Shown: positions 7,471 through 15,451 of the stretch, piece after piece
Position numbering within the stretch: the stretch's first letter is position 1
How the letters are laid out: every line of letters begins with the position of its first letter
NCBI RefSeq assembly: GCF_029761915.1
Contig: NZ_CP121695.1
Location: forward strand, 1,517,501-1,581,500
DNA: 64,000 nt
Origin: Bradyrhizobium sp. CB1650
Lineage (GTDB): Bacteria > Pseudomonadota > Alphaproteobacteria > Rhizobiales > Xanthobacteraceae
Direction: 5' to 3'
Made by a program: the position numbers and the translations under genes
The notes under the pieces: generated by a model
The model's input: only the letters and a program-made list of their open reading frames with translations
Database searches by the model: none
What the model was told of the DNA's origin: nothing

Positions 7471-8289
7471 TCAGCCCGCCAGGAAATCCAGCACAAGTTC
7501 CGAATATTTTTGCGGCGCCTGCTCGAACATCGGGTGCGTCGCGTTCGGGATGATTGCCGTCTTCGCGTAGGGCACATGCGCGGCGAGCGCATGCAGCACC
7601 TTCGGCAACAACCCCTTGGTCCGCCCGCCGAGGATGAACAGCGTCGGCATCCTGATGGATTCTGCATCGGCCTTCGAGAAGGGTGGGCGGTTGTCGCGGA
7701 CCTGGCCGATCAGGGTGAAGGCATTGTCGCGCAGGTTCTGCTTCACCATCGCCGGCAGTCGTCCCCAGGTGCCCGCTCCCTCCAGCGTGTCGACGAAGAC
7801 CGTAAGCCCGCCATCGACGTCGCCGGCCGCGATCTTCTCCGCCGAGGCCGTGAAGCGCGCCAGCAGCGGCGAGGGGCCGCCGGTATAGTCGGGATCGAGG
7901 CTCGCATCGAGCTCGCCGCCGGGCTCGGCCAGGATCAGCCGCCGCAACAGATCCGGCCGGCGCTGCGCTACGCGAAAGCAGATGTGCCCGCCGCGGGAAT
8001 GGCCCATCAGATCGACCGGGCCGAGATCGAGCTTCTCGATGAAGGCGACGACGTCGTCGACATGCTGCGCGATCGAGTAGGTGTCACCGAGGCCGTCCCA
8101 TCGCGCCGGGAAGAAGTGCCGCAGGCTGACGCAGATCAGCCGATGCCGCTGTGTCAGCGGACCGAGCACGCAGCCCCAGATGCGGAAGTCGGAGAGCGAT
8201 CCGTGCACGCAGACCAGCGGCGGCCCCGCCTTGGCGTCGCCCACGTCGAGATAGGGCATGTCATATCCGTTGACGTAGAGGCTTTGCAT
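7471..8289 (-). CDS. Alpha/beta hydrolase (copy 2 of a tandem pair)
   Basis: This 272-residue product is a paralogue of the 6640-7452 gene. It has VHGSLSDFR (about 28-36), nucleophile S98 in GHSRGG and a C-terminal HPMFEQAP holding the catalytic His. It is the first gene of the pair in the direction of transcription. The tandem arrangement suggests recent local duplication, but the two differ in the cap region (about 120-190), so their substrates may have diverged. Confidence 0.85.
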   Translation of the reverse strand: MQSLYVNGYDMPYLDVGDAKAGPPLVCVHGSLSDFRIWGCVLGPLTQRHRLICVSLRHFFPARWDGLGDTYSIAQHVDDVVAFIEKLDLGPVDLMGHSRGGHICFRVAQRRPDLLRRLILAEPGGELDASLDPDYTGGPSPLLARFTASAEKIAAGDVDGGLTVFVDTLEGAGTWGRLPAMVKQNLRDNAFTLIGQVRDNRPPFSKADAESIRMPTLFILGGRTKGLLPKVLHALAAHVPYAKTAIIPNATHPMFEQAPQKYSELVLDFLAG

Positions 8290-8428
8290 TCTGGCTCACG
8301 AAGGGCTGCGGAACTCCTGTGCAAGATTCCCGGAAACCGGGTGGATCGCAACTATTTCCAAGCCTAGATTTCGCAGGAAGATCATTAAGCGGGGGCCTGC
8401 GACGAGGAAGCAAGCCAGGAAACTAGCC

Positions 8429-8971
8429 ATGACCAATCAGCATTTCGCCCTGTTCGAGACCAGGATCGGCCTGTGCGCCATCGCTTGGGGCCCGCGTGGC
8501 ATCAATGGCGTGCAACTGCCGATGGGCGGCGAGGACAAGATCCGCACCCGCATCCACCAGCGCCATGCCGAGGCCAGCGAGGCCAAGCCCACGGCGGAGG
8601 TGCGTCAGGCGATCGATCGCATCGTGAAGCTGCTCGCGGGCGAGCCGGACGACCTCGCCGACATCCCGCTCGATCTTGACGGCGTTCCCGACTTCAACCG
8701 CGGCGTTTACGAGATCGCCCGCACCATCCCGCCCGGCAAGACCATGACCTATGGCGATATCGCAAAACGCCTCGGCGGCGTCGAGCTGTCGCGCGATGTC
8801 GGCCAGGCGCTCGGCCGCAACCCGTGCCCGATCGTGGTGCCCTGCCATCGCGTGCTGGCGGCCGGCAACAAGCCCGGCGGCTTCTCGGCGAATGGCGGTG
8901 TCGTGACCAAACTGAAGATGCTCGAGATCGAAGGTGCGCTCGTCAATCACACACCGAGTTTGTTTGATTGA
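8429..8971 (+). CDS. ogt: Methylated-DNA-[protein]-cysteine S-methyltransferase
   Basis: The 180-residue protein has the full active-site signature around C139 (NPCPIVVPCHRV) and the helix-turn-helix region with TMTYGDIAKRLG (about 105-116). It repairs O6-alkylguanine by transferring the alkyl group irreversibly to Cys. The length and lack of an Ada N-terminal domain point to the Ogt/AGT type. It is monocistronic between the hydrolase pair (divergent) and the MBL gene (convergent). Confidence 0.92.
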   Translation: MTNQHFALFETRIGLCAIAWGPRGINGVQLPMGGEDKIRTRIHQRHAEASEAKPTAEVRQAIDRIVKLLAGEPDDLADIPLDLDGVPDFNRGVYEIARTIPPGKTMTYGDIAKRLGGVELSRDVGQALGRNPCPIVVPCHRVLAAGNKPGGFSANGGVVTKLKMLEIEGALVNHTPSLFD

Positions 8972-8990
8972 GGGGCTCACGCGTGCGATG

Positions 8991-9098
8991 TAGGGTGGGT
9001 TAGCGCAGCGTAACCCACCTCTTCTCTCGCGTCCTTGAAAGTGGTGGGTTACGCCAGCGGACTGCGCTTCGCGCAGCCGAGGGGCTAACCCACCCTAC
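8991..9098. repeat. Dispersed inverted repeat, family D (copy 1)
   Basis: TAGGGTGGGTTAGCGCAGCG at the left and GCTAACCCACCCTA at the right are inverted, with an internal GTAACCCACC / GGTGGGTTACG pair. A second copy at 11700-11811 also abuts the 3' end of an MBL-fold gene. Confidence 0.85.
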
Positions 9099-9109
9099 GG
9101 CAGCTCCGC

Positions 9110-9979
9110 TTACACCGCCGCGCAGACGAACGCATTCCCCTTCCGCCTGATCTTGCCGACCGACGGCGAAGGAAAATGCGCGGTGCAGCACAGCGTGTCG
9201 GTGTCGCAATAGCGCTCCAGGAAGCTGCGGCGCGTCTTTGCGGCTTGCGCCGGATCGACGTCGAACTTCATCGACAGCTCCGGATAAAGCGTCTGCAACG
9301 GCGAATGCATGAGGTCGCCCGAGAACGCGGCATCGTCCTTGCCGCGGCCCATCGTGAACGCGACATGGCCGGGCGTGTGGCCGGGCGTCGGCAGGATGCG
9401 GACGTGATCGCCGATCTGGTGATCGTTGCCGACGAGCTCGTGGCGCTTGGCCTCGACCACCGGCAACACGCTGTCCGCGAAGGGCGGCACCTCCGCCTTC
9501 GCATTCTGCTCGGACCAGTAGTCGAACTCCTGCTTGGCGAACACATAGCGCGCCTTCGGGAAGGTCGGCACCCAGCGGCCGTTCTCAAGCCGCGTATTCC
9601 AGCCGACGTGATCGACGTGCAGATGCGTGCACATGACGAAGTCGATGTCGCCAGCCGAGACGCCGGCGGCACTGAGTGCGCGCTGATAGGTGTCGTCGGT
9701 CTTCATGTTCCATTTCGGCCGCTGCGGCCGCGGCTTGTCGTTGCCGATGCAGCTATCGATCAGGATCGTATGGTGCGGCGTCTTCACCACATAGGACTGG
9801 AAACACAGGATCAACACGTCCTGGTCATCCAGCGCCTTGGCCTCCCGCATCCAAGCGCGGTTCTCGGCCAACACTTCCGGTGTCAGCCCGGGTATGAACT
9901 CCAGCGCCGGGAAGAAGGGGGTTTCCTGCTCGATGACGCGATGGATGGTGAGATCGCCGACCGAGAATTTGAGGCTCAT
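9110..9979 (-). CDS. MBL-fold metallohydrolase (copy 1)
   Basis: The 289-residue metallo-beta-lactamase-fold enzyme carries the intact binuclear zinc motif H119-x-H121-x-D123-H124 (HLHVDHVGW), the downstream GHTPGH histidine and SGDLMHS aspartate. It resembles lactonase-like or quorum-quenching-type MBL proteins, but the family also includes many other hydrolases. It has GGGAG five bases before ATG and is downstream of a GST gene 15 bases away, and it is paralogous to 11808-12659. Confidence 0.85.
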   Translation of the reverse strand: MSLKFSVGDLTIHRVIEQETPFFPALEFIPGLTPEVLAENRAWMREAKALDDQDVLILCFQSYVVKTPHHTILIDSCIGNDKPRPQRPKWNMKTDDTYQRALSAAGVSAGDIDFVMCTHLHVDHVGWNTRLENGRWVPTFPKARYVFAKQEFDYWSEQNAKAEVPPFADSVLPVVEAKRHELVGNDHQIGDHVRILPTPGHTPGHVAFTMGRGKDDAAFSGDLMHSPLQTLYPELSMKFDVDPAQAAKTRRSFLERYCDTDTLCCTAHFPSPSVGKIRRKGNAFVCAAV

Positions 9980-9994
9980 GAGAACTCCCGCGGG

Positions 9995-10606
9995 TTACGC
10001 CGGAGGCGGCACCGAGATCTTGACGGAGGGCCGCTCCAGCATCTTCTGATGGAAGGCATCGAGCTTCGGATAGGCCTTGCGCCAGCCGCAATCGGCGAAG
10101 CGGAAGTCGGCATAGCCGAGCACGCAAATTAGGCCGATCTGCGAGATGTCGAACGGGCCGTTGAGGACTTCCGGCATATTCTCGAAGCGCGCCATGCCGG
10201 TCCAGGCCCGGTTCCAGTGGTCGTCCGACCACGCCTGCCACTGCAGGCCCTGCGGTCGCACCATCTTCTCGTAGCGGCATAGCAGCATGGAATCGAGCAT
10301 GCCGTTGATCAGGGAGTGATTGGTCTTCGCCTTCCAGCGCCGCGGGCCATAGTCGGGGATCAGGCTGCCGCCGGCCATCTCGTTGAGATATTCGACGATG
10401 ACGTAGGAATCCAGGATCACGTCGCCGTCATTGGTGGTCAGCACCGGCAGCTTCTTCAGCGGTGTGATGCGCGAATAGTCCTCGTTGGCCTGTCCCGGCG
10501 CGACCGTTGCGGGGACGAGCTCGATCTTGTCGATCAGCCCGAGCTCGATCGCGGCGATGCGCACCTTGCGGGCGAAAGGCGAGGCGGCGGAGAAGGAGAG
10601 TTTCAT
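9995..10606 (-). CDS. Glutathione S-transferase family protein
   Basis: The 203-residue product has an N-terminal thioredoxin fold with a catalytic Ser candidate in SAASPFARKVRI (6-17), the cis-Pro block KKLPVLTT (about 51-58), ILDSYVIVEYL for the glutathione gamma-glutamyl contact, and an all-alpha C-terminal domain. This pattern is common among proteobacterial GSTs (YibF-like). It sits between an FAH-family hydrolase and an MBL enzyme on the same strand, a set often seen in aromatic or chlorinated compound metabolism; the substrate is unknown. Confidence 0.85.
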   Translation of the reverse strand: MKLSFSAASPFARKVRIAAIELGLIDKIELVPATVAPGQANEDYSRITPLKKLPVLTTNDGDVILDSYVIVEYLNEMAGGSLIPDYGPRRWKAKTNHSLINGMLDSMLLCRYEKMVRPQGLQWQAWSDDHWNRAWTGMARFENMPEVLNGPFDISQIGLICVLGYADFRFADCGWRKAYPKLDAFHQKMLERPSVKISVPPPA

Positions 10607-10642
10607 TGAAATGTCCTACGGGAGATCCGGCAGTTGACTTCC

Positions 10643-10726
10643 GTCATTGCGAGCGAAGCGAAGCAATCCAGACTGTCTCCGCGGAAAGAATCTGGATTGC
10701 TTCGTCGCTTCGCTCCTCGCAATGAC
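10643..10726. repeat. Dispersed inverted repeat, family B
   Basis: It starts GTCATTGCGAGCGAAGCG and ends CGCTCCTCGCAATGAC, with internal AGCAATCCAGA / TCTGGATTGCTTCG complementarity. Relatives lie at 15367-15444, 21080-21126 (half) and 31010-31093. Confidence 0.88.
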
Positions 10727-10752
10727 GGTGTGGTGGCAGTCGTGATCGCAGC

Positions 10753-11595
10753 TTACGCCGCGACGATCTCCTGGCGCTGCTCGCCGAGGCCTTCGATGCC
10801 GAGGGAGACGACGTCGCCGACATTGAGGAAGGCCGGCGGCTTCATGCCCATGCCGACGCCGGGCGGCGTGCCCGTGGTGACGACGTCGCCGGGCAGCAGC
10901 GTCATGAACTGCGACACATAGGAGATGCACTTGGCCATGGAGAAGATCATGGTCGCAGTCGAGCCGGTCTGGCGACGCTGGCCGTTGACGTCGAGCCACA
11001 TCGACAGGTTCTGCACGTCCTTGATCTCATCCTTGGTGGCGAGCCACGGCCCCAGCGGGCCGAACGTGTCGTGCGACTTGCCCTTGGTCCATTGCCCCAG
11101 GCGCTCGATCTGGAAGTTGCGCTCGGAGACGTCGTTGCAGACACAGTAGCCGGCGACGTAGTTCAGCGCCTCGGCTTCGGAGACGTACTTTGCGCGGGTG
11201 CCGATGATCGCGGCGATCTCGACCTCCCAGTCGAGCTTGGTCGAGCCGCGCGGCTTCTCGACCGCATCGTTCGGGCCGGAGAGTGCGGTGTTCGCCTTGA
11301 GGAAGAAGATCGGTTCGGCCGGGATCGGGTTGCCGGTCTCCTTGGCGTGGTCGCTGTAGTTGAGGCCGATCGCCACGAATTTCGAGATGCCGGTGACGGG
11401 GGCACCGAAGCGCGGCTTGCCGGAGACGGCGGATAGCGAGGCGGGATCGAGAGCCGCCAGCTTCTTGAGGGATTCCGGCGAATAGGCCTCGCCGGTCAGG
11501 TCCTTCACATGGGCCGACAAGTCGCGCAACTGGCCGGATTTGTCGATCAGGCCGGGCTTTTCCGCACCCTTTTCGCCATAACGAACAAGCTTCAT
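10753..11595 (-). CDS. Fumarylacetoacetate hydrolase (FAH) family protein
   Basis: The 280-residue product has the FAH fold: the metal-binding core LDWEVEIAAIIG near residues 124-135, followed by YVAGYCVCNDVSERNFQ, the KSHDTFGPLGPW block and the C-terminal GDVVTTGTPPGVGMG. This is the group of ureidoglycolate lyase / 2-hydroxyhepta-2,4-diene-1,7-dioate isomerase / acylpyruvase-like enzymes that hydrolyse or isomerise beta-diketone acids with Mg2+. GGGAG lies before ATG. It leads the FAH - GST - MBL transcription unit. Confidence 0.85.
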   Translation of the reverse strand: MKLVRYGEKGAEKPGLIDKSGQLRDLSAHVKDLTGEAYSPESLKKLAALDPASLSAVSGKPRFGAPVTGISKFVAIGLNYSDHAKETGNPIPAEPIFFLKANTALSGPNDAVEKPRGSTKLDWEVEIAAIIGTRAKYVSEAEALNYVAGYCVCNDVSERNFQIERLGQWTKGKSHDTFGPLGPWLATKDEIKDVQNLSMWLDVNGQRRQTGSTATMIFSMAKCISYVSQFMTLLPGDVVTTGTPPGVGMGMKPPAFLNVGDVVSLGIEGLGEQRQEIVAA

Positions 11596-11699
11596 TCTCG
11601 TTTCTCCCTGAGATGGACCGATCGGTTAAATAGCTTCATGGAACAGGCCGACGGGAAATTCAACCGCTCAGAACGGGGCGCATTGCAGCCCTTCGTTCA

Positions 11700-11811
11700 T
11701 AGGGTGGGTTAGCGAAGCGTAACCCATCTCCTTCGCTTCAGCGGAGATAGATAGTGGCGGGTTACGCCGAGCGGACTGCGCTTCGCGCAGGCGCAGGGCT
11801 AACCCACCTAC
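11700..11811. repeat. Dispersed inverted repeat, family D (copy 2), overlapping an MBL stop codon
   Basis: It has the same TAGGGTGGGTTAGCG…GCTAACCCACCTA frame as the copy at 8991-9098. Its right end contains the TAG stop codon of the MBL gene at 11808-12659. Confidence 0.85.
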
Positions 11812-12659
11812 GATAGCAGCGCCTCGAACCTGAACGCGTCGCCCGCGCGCTTAATATGCCCCGCTGAAAAGTGCCCGCCGATCACCAGCGTCGGCGTGTC
11901 GGCGAAGCGCGAGAACAATTCGCGCCGCGTTTCCGCCGACTGCTTCTGGTCGGAATCTGCGGTCGAGGACCAATCGAGATGCGCCATCTGGCAGGGGTGA
12001 TGGGCGACATCGCCGCTGAGCAGGCCCTGTTCGCCCTCGGACCGGATCAGGATGCTCATATGGCCGGGGCTGTGGCCCGGCGTCGGGATCATGCTGATCT
12101 CCTCGCAAAGCCGGTGGTCGCTCGCGATCAGCTCGGCACGGCCGGCATCGACGATCGGCTTCACGGAATCATCGAACACCGCCTGCTTGTCGGGCTCGGT
12201 CGAGTGGTCGCGCCAGTGCTCATATTCGGTCCTGCCGAACACGTAGCGTGCTTTCGGAAAAGTCGGCACCCACTCGCCGCCAGCGAGCTTGGTGTTCCAG
12301 CCGACATGGTCGACGTGAAGATGCGTGCACAGCACGGTATCGATGCTGTCTGGCGCAAATCCCGCCGCCGTCATCGTCTCCAGGAACGGGGTCGTGCGGT
12401 TGTTCCATGTCGGGACGTTGCGGCCCTGCTTGTCGTTGCCAAGGCCGGTGTCAACGACGATCCGCTGCGCGGGCGTCTCCACCACCAGCGAATGGATCGA
12501 CATCTTCAGCCGGCCTTCGTCGGTGGCGAAATGCGGGATCAGCCAGGGCAGCTTGCGGATTTCCTCATTGCTCGCGAGCGGCAGGATGAAGCGGGTCGAG
12601 CCGACCGTCTCCAATTCCACCACCTTGGTGATCCTGACCCTGCCGACCTTCCACTGCAT
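11808..12659 (-). CDS. MBL-fold metallohydrolase (copy 2)
   Basis: This 283-residue paralogue of the 9110-9979 gene has intact HLHVDHVGWN, GHSPGH and SGDVAHHP metal motifs. The ATG at 12659 was chosen because GGGGAT lies about 9 bases upstream and the resulting N-terminus (QWKVGRVRITKVVELE) aligns with the paralogue's start (SLKFSVGDLTIHRVIEQE). Upstream starts at 12674 or 12695 would add up to 12 residues. It is followed by the FAH gene on the same strand after a 212-base gap holding a family-D repeat. Confidence 0.82.
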   Translation of the reverse strand: MQWKVGRVRITKVVELETVGSTRFILPLASNEEIRKLPWLIPHFATDEGRLKMSIHSLVVETPAQRIVVDTGLGNDKQGRNVPTWNNRTTPFLETMTAAGFAPDSIDTVLCTHLHVDHVGWNTKLAGGEWVPTFPKARYVFGRTEYEHWRDHSTEPDKQAVFDDSVKPIVDAGRAELIASDHRLCEEISMIPTPGHSPGHMSILIRSEGEQGLLSGDVAHHPCQMAHLDWSSTADSDQKQSAETRRELFSRFADTPTLVIGGHFSAGHIKRAGDAFRFEALLS

Positions 12660-12700
12660 CCGGCGTATCCCCATGTTCGTTCTCGCATCCCACATCAATC

Positions 12701-12740
12701 GTCATTCCGGGTTCGATGCTTCGCATCGCCCCAGAATGAC
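12701..12740. repeat. Family C short repeat, 40 bp
   Basis: A GTCATTCCGGG…CCAGAATGAC inverted repeat around GATGCTTCGCATC. It is identical in length and nearly identical in sequence to the copy at 44370-44409. It lies in the divergent region before the DUF3775 gene. Confidence 0.85.
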
Positions 12741-12843
12741 GGCGGCGTGAGGCGCTTTGCGCAGAGATTGAGGGTTTCAGCCCGCGGGCGCAATGGATCA
12801 TCTGATGCGATGCGGCGTTATCGCGGGAACCCGGGAGGGAGTG

Positions 12844-13320
12844 ATGCCAGAGCTTGCGATTTCCGCCGAGAAGGTCGCCTTCATCATCGAGAAGGCGCGC
12901 GAATTCGATGTCAAGGAGCTGGATTCCGATCCGGATTCCGGCTCGAACCCCACCGATGACGATGCGGTCGATGTGCTGGAAGACGACGGCTCCGATCCCG
13001 TCGGCGGCGAGCTCGGCAGCTTCATTGTCGCGTTGAACGAGGACGAGCAGCTCGATCTTGTCGCGCTGACCTGGCTCGGACGCGGCGACGGCACGATCGA
13101 GGACTGGGACGATTTGCGTGCCCGTGCCGTGGAGGCGCGGGGCGAGTATCGCAGGCCCCGGCATGAAACGGTGCGATATCTGCTCGGCGACCCGATGCTC
13201 GGCGACCTTTTGGCGGACGGCCTCGATGCGTTCGGCATCGACTGGACCGACGAGCGCCTCACCGCCGATTCCTCCGATCCCAGCGAGCGCGATGAAGACG
13301 AGCCGACGAAGCGGCGGTGA
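12844..13320 (+). CDS. DUF3775 domain-containing protein
   Basis: The 158-residue acidic protein (MPELAISAEKVAFIIEKARE…) matches the rhizobial DUF3775 family: an N-terminal AISAEKVAFII block, a variable acidic segment (about 30-58) and a C-terminal ETVRYLLGDPMLGDLLADGLDAFG helix pair. Its function is unknown and there is no signal peptide or membrane segment. GGGAGG precedes the ATG at 12844; an upstream ATG at 12793 lacks a good ribosome site. It is monocistronic. Confidence 0.75.
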   Translation: MPELAISAEKVAFIIEKAREFDVKELDSDPDSGSNPTDDDAVDVLEDDGSDPVGGELGSFIVALNEDEQLDLVALTWLGRGDGTIEDWDDLRARAVEARGEYRRPRHETVRYLLGDPMLGDLLADGLDAFGIDWTDERLTADSSDPSERDEDEPTKRR

Positions 13321-13388
13321 TCATCCTAGCCTCGCGCATTTGCCTCTCCCGGTAGGCGGCGATGATTGGGCGCTGAAGCTTCCACGTC

Positions 13389-13474
13389 GTCATGGCCGGG
13401 CTCGTCCCGGCCATCCACGTCTCACCCCCCGCGGTGCAAAGAACGTGGATGCCCGGGACAAGCCCGGGCATGAC
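13389..13474. repeat. Dispersed inverted repeat, family A (short form)
   Basis: GTCATGGCCGGGCTCGTCCC at the left and GGGACAAGCCCGGGCATGAC at the right are inverted, with CCATCCACGT / ACGTGGATG inside. It sits between the convergent DUF3775 and SDR genes. Confidence 0.88.
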
Positions 13475-13508
13475 GGTCTCCTGCGCTACCGCGGGCAAGG
13501 TGATGGAC

Positions 13509-14291
13509 TCACAGCGTGCCGGGGAAGGCGCCGCCGTCGAGCAGGATGTTCTGTCCCGTGATGAAGCCGGCCTTGGCGCCGCAGAGGAAGGCGCAGGCAT
13601 AGCCGAACTCGTCGGGATGGCCGAAGCGGCCGGCGGGGTTGAGCTTGGCGCGCTCGGCCAAAAGCTGGTCGGGCGTGATGCCGCGCTTCTCGGCTTCGGC
13701 CTTGGCGGTGCCGCGCAGGCGGTCGGTCTCGAATGGGCCTGGCAACAGACCGTTGATCGTGACGTTGTTGATCACGGTCTTGCGCGACAGGCCGGCGATG
13801 AAGCCGGTGAGGCCCGCACGCGCGCCGTTGGACAGACCGAGAATGTCGATCGGCGCCTTCACCGCGGCCGATGTGATGTTGACGATGCGGCCGAACTTGC
13901 GCGCCATCATGCCGTCGACGGTTGCCTTGATCAGTTCGATCGGGGTCAGCATGTTGGCGTCGATGGCCTTGATCCAGTCGTCGCGGGTCCAGTTGCGGAA
14001 ATCGCCGGGCGGCGGTCCGCCGGCATTGTTGATCAGGATGTCCGGATCGGGGCAGGCTTTCAGCACGGCCTCGCGGCCCGCGGACGTCGTGATGTCGCCG
14101 ACGATCTCGGTGACCGTGACGCCCGGACGGGCTGTGCGGATTTCGTCGGCCGTCTTCTTCAAGGCTTCGGCGCCACGCGCGGTCAGCGTGACGTGAACGC
14201 CTGCGTCGGCAAGCGCGATGGCGCAGGCACGCCCTAGGCCCTTGCTGGATGCGCAGACGATGGCGCGGCGACCTTTGATCCCAAGATCCAC
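13509..14291 (-). CDS. SDR-family protein lacking the catalytic Tyr and Lys (BKR-like subgroup)
   Basis: The 260-residue Rossmann-fold protein of the short-chain dehydrogenase superfamily keeps NNAGGP (88-93) but has a modified nucleotide motif (CASSKGLG, 13-20). At the usual YxxxK site it has L151 and N155 (ILGLSNGAR). This is the known atypical subgroup (cd05344-like, with the VK-PID--LSN-AR signature), so it is not a decayed gene. Its activity is unclear. The start is GTG 14291 with GGGAG seven bases upstream. It is divergent from a canonical SDR. Confidence 0.85.
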   Translation of the reverse strand: MDLGIKGRRAIVCASSKGLGRACAIALADAGVHVTLTARGAEALKKTADEIRTARPGVTVTEIVGDITTSAGREAVLKACPDPDILINNAGGPPPGDFRNWTRDDWIKAIDANMLTPIELIKATVDGMMARKFGRIVNITSAAVKAPIDILGLSNGARAGLTGFIAGLSRKTVINNVTINGLLPGPFETDRLRGTAKAEAEKRGITPDQLLAERAKLNPAGRFGHPDEFGYACAFLCGAKAGFITGQNILLDGGAFPGTL

Positions 14292-14517
14292 TGTTTCACT
14301 CCCGTAATGTCAGGCAGGTTTTGACAGGCGCCACATTAGCCAACCTCGGCGCCGCTGATAAGGGACGGGCTCGCATCAAAACGCATGGCGTGGCCATGCG
14401 GCGATGCAAATGTGCCTCATCAGATCCGCCGCTCCTGCTTGAGGCGAACCGATCATTCGCTAAAATCGCTTGTATTGATGGTTCCAAAGTTCAGGGAAAA
14501 TCGCCGAGAAATCGCCA

Positions 14518-15279
14518 ATGTCAGACCTATTCGACGTCAGTAAAGAAACCATCCTCGTGACTGGCGCGAGTCAGGGGCTGGGGCGACAATTTGCCCGGGT
14601 TCTGGCGGAGCATGGCGCGGCCGTTGCGCTCGCGGCGCGGCAGACCGGCAAGCTGAAGAGCTTGGAAGAGGAGATCCGCGGCAAGGGCGGGCGCGCGGCC
14701 GCAGTCGCGCTCGATGTCACTGACACCGCTTCGATTGCGAGAGCGGTCGATGCCGCGGAAGCGGCGCTCGGTCCCATCACCGTGTTGATCAACAATGCCG
14801 GCATCGCGATCGAGAAGCTCGCGACCGAACAGACCGAGTCGGACTGGGATGCGGTGATCGGCGCCAATCTCAAGGGCGCCTATTTTCTCGCGACCGAGGT
14901 TGCGCGGCGCATGCTCGCGCGCAAGCAGGAGGGCAACATCGTCAACATCGCCTCCGTGCTCGGCACCGGCGTCTTGAAGGCGGTATCGCCGTACGCGATC
15001 TCCAAGGCCGGCATCATCCAGGCGACGAAGGCGATGGCGCTCGAGCTTGCGGGCCAGAACATCCGCATCAACGCGCTGGCACCCGGTTATATTGATACCG
15101 AGATGAACCACGCCTTCTGGTCGACGCCTGCGGGGGAACGATTGACAAAACGCATCCCGCAGCGCCGCGTCGGCGCCGAATCCGATCTCGACGGCGCCAT
15201 CTTGCTGCTGGCGTCGAAGGCGTCACGGTACATGACGGGGAGCGTGGTGACGGTCGACGGCGGCTTCTTGTTGAATTGA
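14518..15279 (+). CDS. SDR-family oxidoreductase (canonical)
   Basis: The 253-residue classical SDR has TGASQGLG (18-25), NNAG (about 92-95), a catalytic Ser in NIASVLG, and YAISKAG with the catalytic Tyr and Lys. The C-terminus ends TGSVVTVDGGFLLN. It is NAD(P)H-dependent and reduces or oxidises a hydroxyl/keto group; the substrate is unknown. Its N-terminus (MSDLFDVSKETILVTGASQG) is characteristic of a rhizobial FabG-like group. It is preceded by a 226-base divergent region without an obvious binding site. Confidence 0.88.
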   Translation: MSDLFDVSKETILVTGASQGLGRQFARVLAEHGAAVALAARQTGKLKSLEEEIRGKGGRAAAVALDVTDTASIARAVDAAEAALGPITVLINNAGIAIEKLATEQTESDWDAVIGANLKGAYFLATEVARRMLARKQEGNIVNIASVLGTGVLKAVSPYAISKAGIIQATKAMALELAGQNIRINALAPGYIDTEMNHAFWSTPAGERLTKRIPQRRVGAESDLDGAILLLASKASRYMTGSVVTVDGGFLLN

Positions 15280-15300
15280 TTTCCTTCGCCGGGAGAGGCC

Positions 15301-15325
15301 GGATTTTGCGCGTAGCGCAAAATCC
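15301..15325. terminator. Strong hairpin after the SDR gene
   Basis: GGATTTTGCGC and GCGCAAAATCC form a perfect 11-bp stem with a GTA loop, 21 bases after the SDR stop codon. There is no T-run, so it is either a factor-aided terminator or part of an intergenic repeat. Confidence 0.45.
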
Positions 15326-15366
15326 GGGTGAGACTCTCCGCTTGTTTCCCCCTGCATATTCTTGTC

Positions 15367-15444
15367 GTCATTGCGAGCGCAGCGAAGCAATCCAGGCTGT
15401 CCCCGCGGAGGGATTGCGGATTGCTTTGCTGCGCTCGCAATGAC
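15367..15444. repeat. Dispersed inverted repeat, family B
   Basis: It runs from GTCATTGCGAGCGCAGCG to CGCTCGCAATGAC, with AGCAATCCAGGCTG / GGATTGCTTTGCT inside. It lies between convergent genes. Confidence 0.88.
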
Positions 15445-15451
15445 GGTGTTG

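Noticed and set aside
13509..14291. Pseudogene call for the atypical SDR
   Set aside because: The frame is intact with a good ribosome site, and the altered active site is shared by a known SDR subgroup.
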